From Actinomadura sp. WMMA1423 (lineage in GTDB: Bacteria > Actinomycetota > Actinomycetes > Streptosporangiales > Streptosporangiaceae): a stretch of DNA of 64,000 bases. The position numbers and the translations under genes were made by a program. The DNA is taken from assembly GCF_006547145.1 (NCBI RefSeq), contig NZ_CP041244.1, forward strand, positions 3,720,001-3,784,000, written 5' to 3'. Below are positions 34,302-43,413 of the stretch, one piece after another (position 1 is the stretch's first letter; every line of letters starts with the position of its first letter). The notes below the pieces were generated by a model that was given only the letters and a program-made list of their open reading frames with translations, made no database searches and was not told where the DNA came from.

Positions 34302-36047
34302 ATGCCCGATCCGCAACTCGTACTCGCCGCCCGGGTCCAGGCCGCGCTGAGCGCCGCCTTCGGACCGTCCCACGCGGACACCGACCCGGTCATCCGGCCG
34401 TCGCAGTTCGCCGACCTTCAGGCCAACGTGGCGCTGCCGCTGGCCAAGAAGCTGGGCCGCAAGCCGCGAGACGTGGCCGACGAGATCGTGGCGAACCTCG
34501 ACACCGCCGGCGTGGTGTCGGACGTGCGGGTCAGCGGTCCCGGCTTCATCAACCTGACGCTCAGCGACGGGTGGATCGCCGGGGAGGCGCAGCGGGCCCT
34601 GGAGGACGAGCGGCTCGCCGTCCCCCTCGCCGGCAAGCCGCAGAAGGTCGTCGTCGAGTACTCCTCCCCGAACGTGGCGAAGGAGATGCACGTCGGGCAC
34701 CTGCGGACCACGATCGTCGGTGACGCGATCGCGCGGATCCTGGCCTTCCTCGGGCACGAGGTCGTCCGGGACAACCACGTCGGCGACTGGGGCACCCCGT
34801 TCGGCATGCTGATCGAGCACCTGCTCGACCTCGGTGAGGACGCCGCCGCCCGCGACGACTCCTCCGTCCGCGACCTGACGGCGTTCTACCAGGCCGCGCG
34901 GCACAAGTTCGACGGCGACGAGTCGTTCGCCGACCGGTCCCGGCGGCGGGTCGTCGCGCTCCAGGCGGGCGACGCCGAGACGATGCGGCTCTGGAACATC
35001 CTCGTCGAGGTCTCCAAGCGGTACTTCAACGCCGTCTACGGGCAGCTCGGCGTCACCCTCACCGACGACGACATCAAGGGCGAGAGCTACTACAACGACC
35101 TGCTGGCCCCGACCGCCCAGGAGCTGGAGGACAAGGGCATCGCGGTCATCAGCGACGGGGCGCTGTGCGCGTTCCCGCCCGGGTTCACCGGCCGGGAGGG
35201 CGAGCCCCTCCCGGTGATCATCCGCAAGAGCGACGGCGGCTACAACTACTCCACCACCGACCTCGCGACGATCCGGTACCGGGTCGACACCGAGCACGTC
35301 GACCGGATGATCTACGTGGTGGGCGCGCCGCAGGCGCTGCACTTCCAGATGGTGTTCGCCGTCGCGCGGATGGCGGGCTGGCTGAACGACGAGGTCAAGG
35401 CCGAGCACGCGCAGATCGGCAACGTCCTCGGCACCGACGGCAAGATCCTGCGGACCCGGGCCGGCGGCACCGTCAAGCTGTCGGAGCTGCTGGACGAGGC
35501 GGTCGAGCGGGCCGGCGCCGTGTTCGACGAGATCCAGCACGACGAGCCGTTCGACGACCGGGCCCGGGCCGGGATCGTCGAGGCGGTCGGCATGGGCGCG
35601 GTGAAGTACGCCGACCTGTCGGTGGCGCGCGACAGCGAGTACGTCTTCGACCTCGACCGGATGATCTCGTTCAACGGCAAGACCGGCCCGTACCTGCAGT
35701 ACGCGACCGCGCGGATCCGGTCGATCTTCCGGAAGGGCGGCCTCGCGCCCGAGGAGGCGACCGGCCCGATCGTGCTCACCCACCCGGCCGAGCGCGCGCT
35801 CGCGCTGGAGCTGCTCGGGTTCGGCGCGGTGCTGAAGCAGGCCGGTGAGACCGCCGAGCCGCACCGGCTGGCGAGCTACGTCTACTCGGTCGCCGACGCC
35901 TACACGACGTTCTACGAGAACTGCCCGGTCCTGAAGGCCCCCGACGAGGAGACGAAGGCGTCGCGGATGGCGCTGTGCGCGGCGACCCTGCGCACGCTCG
36001 TCACCGGCCTCGGCCTCCTCGGCGTCCCCACCCCGGAACGCATGTGA
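34302..36047 (+). CDS. argS: Arginyl-tRNA synthetase, full length
   Basis: This class I synthetase attaches arginine to tRNA-Arg. The 581 residues comprise the N-terminal tRNA-binding domain (about 1-105, DVRVSGPGFINLTL), the catalytic domain with the HIGH-like motif HVGH at 130-133 (SSPNVAKEMHVGHLRTT), an RTRAGGTVKL motif in place of KMSKS, and the anticodon-binding domain ending in PERM. It starts at an ATG 41 bases after plsX. In many actinobacteria argS precedes lysA and hom, which are not here, so a further copy elsewhere is possible. It is distinct from the ArgRS at 49.9-51.7 kb. Confidence 0.95.
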   Translation: MPDPQLVLAARVQAALSAAFGPSHADTDPVIRPSQFADLQANVALPLAKKLGRKPRDVADEIVANLDTAGVVSDVRVSGPGFINLTLSDGWIAGEAQRALEDERLAVPLAGKPQKVVVEYSSPNVAKEMHVGHLRTTIVGDAIARILAFLGHEVVRDNHVGDWGTPFGMLIEHLLDLGEDAAARDDSSVRDLTAFYQAARHKFDGDESFADRSRRRVVALQAGDAETMRLWNILVEVSKRYFNAVYGQLGVTLTDDDIKGESYYNDLLAPTAQELEDKGIAVISDGALCAFPPGFTGREGEPLPVIIRKSDGGYNYSTTDLATIRYRVDTEHVDRMIYVVGAPQALHFQMVFAVARMAGWLNDEVKAEHAQIGNVLGTDGKILRTRAGGTVKLSELLDEAVERAGAVFDEIQHDEPFDDRARAGIVEAVGMGAVKYADLSVARDSEYVFDLDRMISFNGKTGPYLQYATARIRSIFRKGGLAPEEATGPIVLTHPAERALALELLGFGAVLKQAGETAEPHRLASYVYSVADAYTTFYENCPVLKAPDEETKASRMALCAATLRTLVTGLGLLGVPTPERM

Positions 36048-36094
36048 CGGAGCGGGCCCTGTCGGCACCGCCCCAGGGTCCGCGCGCCCTCACT

Positions 36095-37057
36095 TCACGA
36101 CACGCTCGTGCCGTGCGGTGAGTGCTCACCGGCCCGTGCCGGGGCCCGCGCCGGGCCGTTCCCCTGGGCCGCCCCCGCCCGTTCGCGGGTGACCTGCTCC
36201 CGAACGGCCGGAACGATCTCCAGGGCGAACACCGGAAGCTGCTCCAGGCTGCCGCCGTACAGGAACGAGTCGACCCCGTGGCCGACGGCCAGCTCGGTCA
36301 GCTCGTAGATCCACTGGCGCGGCGGGCCGTGCAGGAAGCCCCGGGACTCCCGCCCGTCAACGACGCCCTCGAGGACGTAGAGGCGGCGGATCTCGGCGGG
36401 CCTGCGCCCCACCCGCGCCGCGGCGTCGTCGAGGCGGCGCTGCCCCTCGGCGAGCCGCTTCGGCGGGACGAGCGAGGACGGCGCGATCCAGCCGTCGGCG
36501 ACCCGTCCGGCGAGGTCGAGCCCGCGCGGGCCGGTGACGCCGAGCCAGATGCCGATCTGGTGCGCGGGCGCGGGGCCCGCCTGCGCGGCCGCGAACCGGT
36601 AGTGCTCGCCCGCGAACCGCAGCCCGTTCTGGTCGCTCCAGTGCAGCCGGATGAGCTGCACGGCCTCCTCCAGGGCCCGCCGCGACGCCCTGCCGTCCAG
36701 GCGCGGGCCCCCGTACGCCTCGATGCCGCGCGCCGACATCCCCGTGCCGAGCCCGAGTTCGGCACGGCCGCCGCTGAGCCGGTCCATCGTCGCGATCGCC
36801 TTGGCGAGCGCGGCGGGCGAGCGCAGCGGCAGGCACGCCACCGCGGGCAGGGCCCGGATCCGGGACGTGGCGGCCAGCACGGCCGCCATCAGCGTGAGCG
36901 CGTCGGCGGTGTCGCGCCGGTACGGCTCGTCGCGGACGCCGAGCAGGTCGAGCCCGTAACGGTCCGCCTCCTGCGCGGTGCGCACCAGCGGAGCGGCGGA
37001 GTCCGGCGCGAGGGACAGGCCGAACCGCAGCGGGCGCCTCGATCGAGGCGGCGTCAC
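36095..37057 (-). CDS. LLM-class (F420/FMN) flavin-dependent oxidoreductase
   Basis: The 320-residue protein has the luciferase-like TIM barrel: RFGLSLAPDSAAPLVRTAQEADRYG at the start, SRIRALPAVACLPLRSP, then GGRAELGLGTGMSARGIEA and a late RVADGWIAPSS. Many actinobacterial members use cofactor F420. The C-terminal 30 residues are alanine/proline rich. GTG 37057 overlaps the stop of the DUF2630-type gene, with which it is co-transcribed. The substrate is not predictable. Confidence 0.88.
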   Translation of the reverse strand: MTPPRSRRPLRFGLSLAPDSAAPLVRTAQEADRYGLDLLGVRDEPYRRDTADALTLMAAVLAATSRIRALPAVACLPLRSPAALAKAIATMDRLSGGRAELGLGTGMSARGIEAYGGPRLDGRASRRALEEAVQLIRLHWSDQNGLRFAGEHYRFAAAQAGPAPAHQIGIWLGVTGPRGLDLAGRVADGWIAPSSLVPPKRLAEGQRRLDDAAARVGRRPAEIRRLYVLEGVVDGRESRGFLHGPPRQWIYELTELAVGHGVDSFLYGGSLEQLPVFALEIVPAVREQVTRERAGAAQGNGPARAPARAGEHSPHGTSVS

Positions 37058-37299
37058 TGCAGGTAGCCTTCGACCTCGTCCGGCGGCCGGACCTCGGCGC
37101 CGCCGGGGTCCTCACCGGCCTCCAGCCGGGCCCGGCGGCGGCGCAGCAGGTCCCAGCACTGGTCGAGCGCGACCTCCAGCCGCTCCAGCCGCCGGTGCTC
37201 CTCCTCCCGGTCCAGTTCGTCGCGCTGGTACCGCTCCCGGAGCCGCCGCTCCTCCCCCACGTACTGGTCGATGCGGGCCAGGATGTCCTTCTCGTCCAT
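37054..37299 (-). CDS. DUF2630-type small helical protein
   Basis: The 81-residue protein is almost wholly helical and charged: ILARIDQYVGEERRLRERYQ followed by EEHRRLERLEVALDQCWDLL, and ends DEVEGYLQ. This is the DUF2630 pattern of actinobacteria, whose function is unknown. A coiled coil is likely. Its stop overlaps the LLM oxidoreductase start (GTGA). Confidence 0.88.
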   Translation of the reverse strand: MDEKDILARIDQYVGEERRLRERYQRDELDREEEHRRLERLEVALDQCWDLLRRRRARLEAGEDPGGAEVRPPDEVEGYLQ

Positions 37300-37305
37300 C
37301 GGCCG

Positions 37306-38367
37306 TCAGTGCTCGCGGCCGAGGCGGTCGGTGAGCCCGCTCAGGAAACCACCGTCCGTCCGAGTCGAGTGCTGGAGCGGATCGGTCTTCGGCTCCACGA
37401 CCGGTGACGAGGGCGGTGCGGGCCGCGCCGCGGCCGCCCGCCCCGCGCTCGTCCGCGCGGTACCGGTGCGTGCGGTACTGGTGCGTGCGGTACTGGTGCG
37501 TGCGGTACTGGTGCGTGCGGTGCTCGTCCGCGCCGGAGTCTTGCGAGCCGAGGTCGCGGACTTGGTCGTCCCCGATCTGGCCGACCCCTTGGCGGTGCCC
37601 GACCTGGTGCTCGCGGTCGTGCGCGACGACGTCGACTTGCGCGCGGCGCTCGTCCTGGACTTGGGCGCGGCCGTCTTGCGGGCCGTGCCCGCGGTCTTGG
37701 ACGCGGCCGCCGTCCGGGACGTGCCCGACGTGCGGGACGTGGACGCCCTCGACGTGGTCTTGCGCGCCGTCGTCGACTTCGTGCCCGTCCGGGCCGACGC
37801 CGTCGTCCTGGAGCGGCTGGACGCCGCCGCGGTGGACTTGCGGGCCGTGGGCCGTCCGGTGCCGTTCTTGCTCGCCGCGGTCCGGCGCGCCGTCGTGGTG
37901 CGCGTCCCGGTCGACTTGGCGGTGGTGGTGATGACCTTCGCCGCCGCGTCCATCGCCTTGGCGGCGTCGGACATGGCCTTGGTCGCGCTGGTCATCGCCT
38001 TGGTCATCGCCGTCATCGCCTTGGCCGACGAGGAGGCCTTGGTCGCCACCGACTTCATCTGGGTCGCGGCGGTCTTGGCCTGGCTCGCAGCCTTGGTGAC
38101 GCGGGTCGCGGCCGCCGACGACGAGGCCGACGACCGGCTGGACGCGGCCGGCTTCCTCGCCGTGCTGCTCCTGGCCGCGGTCGTGCGGCTCCTGGCCGCG
38201 GTCGTGCGGCTCGTCGTGCGGCTGGTCGTGGACCGCGACGGCGCCTTCGCCGCCGAGGTCCGTCTGGCCGCCGGTTTCCTGGCGGCGGTGGACTTGGTCG
38301 CTGATGTGCTCTTCGTACGCGCGGCCGTCCCTCGGCTCGCCGTACGCGATGCGGTCTTGGTAGGCAC
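37306..38367 (-). CDS. Histone H1-like lysine/alanine/threonine-rich repeat protein
   Basis: The 353-residue protein is built of serine, threonine, alanine, lysine and arginine. It has runs such as AARKPAARRTSAAKAPSR and SRTTSRTTAARSRTTAARSS. A central more ordered region has short helical repeats (KAMTAMTKAMTSATKAMSDA). Its last 20 residues (GGFLSGLTDRLGREH) are not repetitive. It has no hydrophobic helix. Similar tails in actinobacterial HU/Hup and H1-like proteins coat DNA, so a nucleoid role is likely but not shown. A 15-base unit coding for TARTS is repeated five times. GTG 38367 is the start. Confidence 0.75.
   Translation of the reverse strand: MPTKTASRTASRGTAARTKSTSATKSTAARKPAARRTSAAKAPSRSTTSRTTSRTTAARSRTTAARSSTARKPAASSRSSASSSAAATRVTKAASQAKTAATQMKSVATKASSSAKAMTAMTKAMTSATKAMSDAAKAMDAAAKVITTTAKSTGTRTTTARRTAASKNGTGRPTARKSTAAASSRSRTTASARTGTKSTTARKTTSRASTSRTSGTSRTAAASKTAGTARKTAAPKSRTSAARKSTSSRTTASTRSGTAKGSARSGTTKSATSARKTPARTSTARTSTARTSTARTSTARTGTARTSAGRAAAARPAPPSSPVVEPKTDPLQHSTRTDGGFLSGLTDRLGREH
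37451..37525. repeat. Five 15-base tandem repeats within the H1-like gene
   Basis: The unit gtgcgtgcggtactg (given on the + strand) is exact at 37466-37480, 37481-37495 and 37496-37510, with diverged copies at 37451-37465 and 37511-37525. It encodes repeated TARTS and can expand or contract by replication slippage. Confidence 0.85.
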
Positions 38368-38449
38368 TGATCTCCCCCCACTGTGATCAGTTACGGGGAG
38401 ATCTATTCCACACTTCGTGACCCTCTACACACGCAGCGTCATTTTCAAC

Positions 38450-39304
38450 TCAGACGCCCACCGGATGCCAAACGGTCTTGGTCTCCAGGAACGCGGTCAT
38501 ACGCGCGGTTCCCGGCTCGCCCGTCCAGTCGTCTTCCGTGGGAGGCAGGACCCTCTTGAGGTTCTCGGCCGACTTCTCCTCCAGTTCCCGGACGTGCTCG
38601 GGGAGCACGCCGGCGAGGTCGACGGCGTTGACGTCCATGTGGGCCGCCAGCCAGGGCGCGATCTCGGTGCGGCGGCCCGTGAGGAGGTTGACGACGCCTC
38701 CCGGCAGGTCGGAGGTGGCCAGCACCTCGGCCAGGGTGATGGACGGCAGCGGCGCCGGCTCGGAGGCGACCACCACGGCCGTGTTGCCGGACACGATGAC
38801 CGGGGCCAGGACGGAGACCAGGCCGAGCAGCGGTGAGTCGGGCGCGACGACGGCGACGACGCCGGTCGGCTCTGGCGTGGAGAAGTTGAAGAACGGCCCG
38901 GACACGGGGTTGGCGGCCCCGGCGACGGCGCTCAGCTTGTCGGCCCAGCCCGCGTACCAGACCCAGCGGTCGACGGCGGCGTCGACCTGCGTCCCGGCGG
39001 CGCCCTTCGACGCCCCGGCCTGGCGCAGCTCGTCCACGAACTGGTCGCGGCGGCCCTCCAGCATCTCGGCGATCCGGTAGAGGATCTGGCCGCGGTTGTA
39101 GGCGGTGCGCCCGGACCAGCCGGGGAAGGCCTTGCGGGCGGCGACCACGGCGTCGCGGGCGTCCTTGCGGGACGCCTGGGAGGCGTTGGCGAGGAAGCGG
39201 CCCTTGGAGTCGGTCACGGGGTAGGACCTGCCGGATTCGGACCGGGGGAACGCGCCCCCGATGTACAGCTTGTAGGTCTTGCGGACGGCGAGACGGTCAG
39301 GCAT
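38450..39304 (-). CDS. Aldehyde dehydrogenase-like protein without catalytic cysteine
   Basis: The 284-residue product resembles the N-terminal NAD-binding part of an aldehyde dehydrogenase: KTYKLYIGGAFPRSESGRSYP, FPGWSGRTAYNRGQILYRIAEML, PTGVVAVVAPDSPLLGLVSVL and GNTAVVVASEPAPLPSITLAEV. It stops before the part that holds the catalytic glutamate and cysteine, so it cannot be an oxidoreductase on its own. Its start overlaps the end of the full enzyme gene by 8 bases. This resembles ALDH16, whose second domain is a catalytically dead dehydrogenase unit, but here the two are separate proteins. A stabilising subunit is likely. Confidence 0.85.
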   Translation of the reverse strand: MPDRLAVRKTYKLYIGGAFPRSESGRSYPVTDSKGRFLANASQASRKDARDAVVAARKAFPGWSGRTAYNRGQILYRIAEMLEGRRDQFVDELRQAGASKGAAGTQVDAAVDRWVWYAGWADKLSAVAGAANPVSGPFFNFSTPEPTGVVAVVAPDSPLLGLVSVLAPVIVSGNTAVVVASEPAPLPSITLAEVLATSDLPGGVVNLLTGRRTEIAPWLAAHMDVNAVDLAGVLPEHVRELEEKSAENLKRVLPPTEDDWTGEPGTARMTAFLETKTVWHPVGV

Positions 39305-40727
39305 TGAGGTAGGCCTCCAGTCCGTGGCGTCCGCCCTCGCGGCCGAACCCCGATTCCTTGTAGCCGCCGAACGGGGAGGCCGGGTCGAACTTGTTGAACG
39401 TGTTGGCCCACACGACCCCGGCCCGCAGCCGCTGGGCCGTCCACAGGATCTGCGACCCCTTCTCGGTCCAGATGCCCGCCGACAGCCCGTACGGGGTGTT
39501 GTTGGCCTTGGTGACGGCCTCCTCCGGAGTGCGGAACGTCAGCACGGACAGGACGGGCCCGAAGATCTCCTCCTGGGCGATCCGGTGCGATTGCGCAACC
39601 CCGGTGAACAGGGTGGGCGCGAACCAGAACCCCTGGGACGGCAGCTCGCACGGCGGCGACCACCGCTCGGCGCCCTCGGCCTCGCCGGCGCCGGCCAGCT
39701 CCCGGATCCGCGCCAGCTGCTCGGCGGAGTTGATCGCCCCGATGTCGGTGTTCTTGTCGAGGGGGTCGCCGACCCGCAGGGTCGCCATCCGCGCCTTGAG
39801 CCGCTCCAGGACCTCCTCGGCGACCGACTCCTGCACCAGCAGCCGCGACCCGGCGCAGCACACGTGCCCCTGGTTGAAGAAGATCCCGTTGACGATGCCC
39901 TCGACGGCCTGGTCGAGCGCGGCGTCCGCGTAGACGATGTTGGCGGCCTTGCCGCCGAGCTCCAGCGTCAGCCTCCGGCCCGTCCCCGCGAGGGTGCGGG
40001 CGATCTGGCGGCCGACGTCGGTGGAGCCGGTGAAGGCGACCTTGTCGACGCCCGGGTGCGCCACCAGGGCCGCGCCGGTCTCGCCGGCGCCGGTGACGAT
40101 GTTGACCACGCCGGGCGGAAGCTCGGCCTGGCGGCAGATGTCGGCGAACAGCAGCGCCGTGAGCGGCGTGGTCTCCGCCGGCTTGAGGACGACGGTGTTG
40201 CCGCACGCCAGCGCGGGGGCGATCTTCCAGGCCAGCATCAGCAGCGGGAAGTTCCACGGGATGACCTGCCCGGCCACCCCGACGGGCCTCGGGTCGGGCC
40301 CGAAACCGGCGTGGCGCAGCTTGTCGGCCCAGCCCGCGTAGTAGAAGAACCACGCGGCCACCAGCGGCACGTCCACGTCCCGCGACTCGCGGATCGGCTT
40401 GCCGTTGTCGATCGACTCCAGGACGGCCAGCTCCCGCGCCCGCTCCTGGACGATCCGCGCGATCCGGTACAGGTACTTGGCGCGCTCGGTCCCGGGCATG
40501 GGGCCCCAGACCTTGTCGTAGGCGGTGCGGGCGGCCCGCACGGCGCGGTCGACGTCCGCCTCGTCGGCGCACGCGATGTCGGCCAGGACGCTCTCGTCGG
40601 CCGGGTTGATCGACTTGAACGGCTCGCCGTGCCCCTCGGTGAACTCGCCGTCGACGAACAGCCCGTAGGAGCCGCGGATGTCGACGACGGACCGGGACTC
40701 GGGTGCCGGCGCGTACTCGAAAACCAT
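39297..40727 (-). CDS. Aldehyde dehydrogenase
   Basis: The 476-residue enzyme oxidises an aldehyde to an acid with NAD(P). It has IPWNFPLLMLAWKIAPALA, the active-site LELGGK (glutamate 256), and FFNQGHVCCAGSR with catalytic cysteine 290, then QEEIFGPVLSVLTF. The ATG at 40727 is 2 bases after the deoC stop. The preceding deoC and following inactive dehydrogenase share one operon. Deoxyribose-phosphate aldolase releases acetaldehyde, so this dehydrogenase plausibly oxidises it to acetate. Confidence 0.92.
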   Translation of the reverse strand: MVFEYAPAPESRSVVDIRGSYGLFVDGEFTEGHGEPFKSINPADESVLADIACADEADVDRAVRAARTAYDKVWGPMPGTERAKYLYRIARIVQERARELAVLESIDNGKPIRESRDVDVPLVAAWFFYYAGWADKLRHAGFGPDPRPVGVAGQVIPWNFPLLMLAWKIAPALACGNTVVLKPAETTPLTALLFADICRQAELPPGVVNIVTGAGETGAALVAHPGVDKVAFTGSTDVGRQIARTLAGTGRRLTLELGGKAANIVYADAALDQAVEGIVNGIFFNQGHVCCAGSRLLVQESVAEEVLERLKARMATLRVGDPLDKNTDIGAINSAEQLARIRELAGAGEAEGAERWSPPCELPSQGFWFAPTLFTGVAQSHRIAQEEIFGPVLSVLTFRTPEEAVTKANNTPYGLSAGIWTEKGSQILWTAQRLRAGVVWANTFNKFDPASPFGGYKESGFGREGGRHGLEAYLNA

Positions 40728-40729
40728 GA

Positions 40730-41659
40730 TCAGTCCAGCGTGAAGTAGTCGGGACCGGAGTACACCCCGGTGGCGAGCTTGCGGCGCTGCATCAGCAGGT
40801 CGTTCAGCACCGAGGAGGCCCCCAGCCGGAACCACTCGGGCGTCAGCCAGTCGGGGCCGGCGGTCTCGTTCACCAGCACCAGGTACTTGATCGCGTCCTT
40901 GGTGGTGCGGATCCCGCCCGCGGGCTTGACCCCGACCTGCCGCCCGGTGGCGGCCCGGTAGTCGCGGACGGCCTCCAGCATGACCAGCGTGACCGGCAGC
41001 GTCGCCGCGGGCGACACCTTCCCGGTCGAGGTCTTGATGAAGTCCGCGCCGGCCCGCATCGCGAGCCAGGAGGCCCGCCGCACGTTGTCGTAGGTGGCCA
41101 GCTCGCCGGTCTCGAGGATCACCTTGAGGTGCGCGGCTCCGCACGCTTCCTTGACCGCGACGATCTCGTCGAAGACCTTGGCGTAGTCCCCCGACAGGAA
41201 CGCGCCCCGGTCGATCACCATGTCGATCTCGGCGGCACCCGCCTCCACCGCGGCCCGGGTGTCGGCGAGCTTGGCCTCCATCGGCGCCCGGCCGGAGGGG
41301 AAGGCGGTCGCCACGCTCGCGACGCCGACCCCCGTCCCGCGCAGGGCCCGGACCGCGACCTCGACCATGTCGGGGTACACGCAGACCGCGGCCACCTTCG
41401 GCACCGAGGCGTCGGACGGGTCCGGATGGGCGGCCTTGGCGCACAGCGCCCGCACCTTCCCCGCCGTGTCCGCGCCCTCCAGCGTGGTCAGGTCCACCAT
41501 CGAGATCGCCAGGTCGATCGCCTCGGCCTTGGCCGAGGTCTTGATCGACCGGGTGGCGAGCCGCGCCGCCCGCTCCTCGGCGCCCACCCGGTCCACGCCG
41601 GGAAGGCCGTGCAGGAAGGCGCGCAGCTCGGCGGCGCTGTTCAGAGTCTCCGTTGACAC
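40730..41659 (-). CDS. deoC: Deoxyribose-phosphate aldolase
   Basis: DeoC splits deoxyribose-5-phosphate into acetaldehyde and glyceraldehyde-3-phosphate in nucleoside breakdown. The 309-residue protein has AAVCVYPDMV, AGAAEIDMVIDRGAFLSG, ADFIKTSTGKVSP (Schiff-base lysine) and VGVKPAGGIRTT (second catalytic lysine). The length fits the longer actinobacterial type. GTG 41659 is the start. It leads the operon with both dehydrogenase-like genes, suggesting coupled disposal of acetaldehyde. Confidence 0.94.
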   Translation of the reverse strand: MSTETLNSAAELRAFLHGLPGVDRVGAEERAARLATRSIKTSAKAEAIDLAISMVDLTTLEGADTAGKVRALCAKAAHPDPSDASVPKVAAVCVYPDMVEVAVRALRGTGVGVASVATAFPSGRAPMEAKLADTRAAVEAGAAEIDMVIDRGAFLSGDYAKVFDEIVAVKEACGAAHLKVILETGELATYDNVRRASWLAMRAGADFIKTSTGKVSPAATLPVTLVMLEAVRDYRAATGRQVGVKPAGGIRTTKDAIKYLVLVNETAGPDWLTPEWFRLGASSVLNDLLMQRRKLATGVYSGPDYFTLD

Positions 41660-41703
41660 TCCCCAAGCATCGCCGAACTACGCCCCAGGCACAAAACGGA
41701 CGC

Positions 41704-42762
41704 TCAGCGGAGCGGTTCCGCCGTCCACCGCGCGGGGTCGGTGCCGAGCGGCCTGGTCCGGTGGTACAGGCCCGTCAGCCCGCCTCCGGCCTGGAGGCGG
41801 CGCAGCGGCTCGCCGGTCGCCTGGATGTCGATGTCGAACCCGCGCACTCCGTAGACCTTGAGGATCTGCGACCCCGACCTGGGCACCAGACCGATCTGCG
41901 GCCCGGTGTGCGGCAGCCGCGTGTCGAACGCCGGATGCCCGTCGACGGTGGTGTTGGTCTGGGTCGGCCCGCCCCTTCGCACGGCGGCCGGGTGCAGCGA
42001 GATGAGCAGGTCGCCGTCCCGGCCGGGGACGGCGAGCGAGATCAGGGCCTCCGCGGACGTGGTGACCCAGGCCGTCGTCGTCTTGAGCCCGTCCGGGAGC
42101 CCGGTGACGCGCACGGGGAACGCCGCCGGGCGGTCGCCTCCGAACGTCACCCCCGCCGCGATGCGCTGGACGGTCGCCGGGTCGGCCGCGGCGCGGTCGC
42201 CGACCGTCAGCACCGCCCAGCTCTTCGGCCGGTACTCCCAGCGGAACTCGGCCGGCACCTGGTCCGACCCCGGCCCGCCGGGCTCGATCGACCAGTAGGC
42301 GGGCCGCCCGTTGACCGGCGCGGCCTTCGTCAGGTGCCCTCTCCCGCCTCCCGGCAGCCGCGGTACGCCGGGCGAGAGGCCGGGAGGGCCCACGCTCAGC
42401 TCGATCGCCGTGCTGCCCGCCCCGCGCCCGGCGGACACCGTGAACACCGTCGTACGCTGGTCGTCCTGTGCCACCCGGGTCCGCGTGTAGCCGGGGGGCA
42501 GCCACCCGAACGCGGCCTTCTCGACCAGCGGGCTCGGAAACCTGGACGGCCCGGCCACCGCGCTCGGACGCTCCTCCGGAGACGAGGGGACCACCGTGAT
42601 CCCGGCGACGCCCGCCACGACCCCCACGGCGACGGCCGCGACGGCGGCGCGCCTCGTCCGCCGGATCCGCCGCGCCCGCGCCATCGCCGCCGCGACGTCC
42701 ACGACCGGAGCGGGGGCGGGGGCGTCCGCGAGGCGCTCCAGCCTCTCCTTGAGGTCGTTCAT
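41704..42762 (-). CDS. Membrane-anchored sigma-factor partner (anti-sigma-like)
   Basis: The 352-residue protein has a cytosolic N-terminal segment (NDLKERLERLADAPAP and VDVAAAMARARRIRRTRR), one transmembrane helix (about 38-60, AAVAAVAVGVVAGVAGITVV), and a large outside domain with no recognised family. Its ATG overlaps the stop of the SigE-type sigma gene (ATGA). The arrangement of membrane protein directly after an ECF-like sigma gene suggests it controls the sigma factor. The canonical zinc-binding HxxxCxxC anti-sigma motif is absent, so control is uncertain. Confidence 0.72.
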   Translation of the reverse strand: MNDLKERLERLADAPAPAPVVDVAAAMARARRIRRTRRAAVAAVAVGVVAGVAGITVVPSSPEERPSAVAGPSRFPSPLVEKAAFGWLPPGYTRTRVAQDDQRTTVFTVSAGRGAGSTAIELSVGPPGLSPGVPRLPGGGRGHLTKAAPVNGRPAYWSIEPGGPGSDQVPAEFRWEYRPKSWAVLTVGDRAAADPATVQRIAAGVTFGGDRPAAFPVRVTGLPDGLKTTTAWVTTSAEALISLAVPGRDGDLLISLHPAAVRRGGPTQTNTTVDGHPAFDTRLPHTGPQIGLVPRSGSQILKVYGVRGFDIDIQATGEPLRRLQAGGGLTGLYHRTRPLGTDPARWTAEPLR

Positions 42763-43295
42763 ACCCGCTTCTCCCCTTCCGCGAGATCCCGCGCCGGCTC
42801 CAGCGCGCGGCGCAGCGCGTCCAGCCCGCGCGCGGTCTGGCTCTTGACCGTCCCGGTCGAGCAGTTCAGGGCGTCGGCGGCCTGCTCGATCGACAGGTCG
42901 CAGTAGAACCGCAGCACCACGGCGGCCCGCTGCCTCGGCGGCAGGGCCGCCAGCGCCTCCCGCAGGTCCAGCCGGCCCTCGTGGTCGGCGGGCTCGGCGG
43001 CCTCCTCCGGTATCCGCTCGACGGTCCGGACCCGCTGCCGCCACCCGCCCCGCTGCTCGGCGAGGAACACCCTGACCAGCACCGTCCGCGCGTACCCGTC
43101 GGGGTTCTCGGCCGCCGAGGCCCTCCGCCAGTGCAGGTACAGGCGCGTGATCGCGGACTGGACGAGGTCGTCCGCCCGGTGCCAGTCCTGGCACAGCAGG
43201 TACGCGACCCGCCGTAACCAGGCCATCCGGGCCGTCACGTAGGCGGTGAACTCGTCGTCACGGCTCGCCGTCCGCGCGCTCCTCGACTGCTCCAC
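42759..43295 (-). CDS. SigE-type ECF RNA polymerase sigma factor
   Basis: The 178-residue protein has region 2 (FTAYVTARMAWLRRVAYLLC, with the DNA-melting helix DLVQSAITRLYLHWRRA) and region 4 (EALAALPPRQRAAVVLRFYC and SIEQAADALNCSTGTVKSQTARGL). These match the actinobacterial SigE-type family of ECF sigma factors. GTG 43295 is chosen because the family starts about 15-20 residues before RDDEFTAYV and AGGAGG lies next to it, although the spacing is short. It is co-translated with the putative membrane regulator. The signal is unknown. Confidence 0.88.
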   Translation of the reverse strand: MEQSRSARTASRDDEFTAYVTARMAWLRRVAYLLCQDWHRADDLVQSAITRLYLHWRRASAAENPDGYARTVLVRVFLAEQRGGWRQRVRTVERIPEEAAEPADHEGRLDLREALAALPPRQRAAVVLRFYCDLSIEQAADALNCSTGTVKSQTARGLDALRRALEPARDLAEGEKRV

Positions 43296-43413
43296 ATCCT
43301 CCTGATGCGCCGTCCCCCATAAAAGGTTGCATCTCACCCCGAATCGCCTTGTACGGCCGCGCGCCGCGACGCGGGCGGGGTTTCCTCCTCCGGCCACGGG
43401 AAATTCCGATGCC

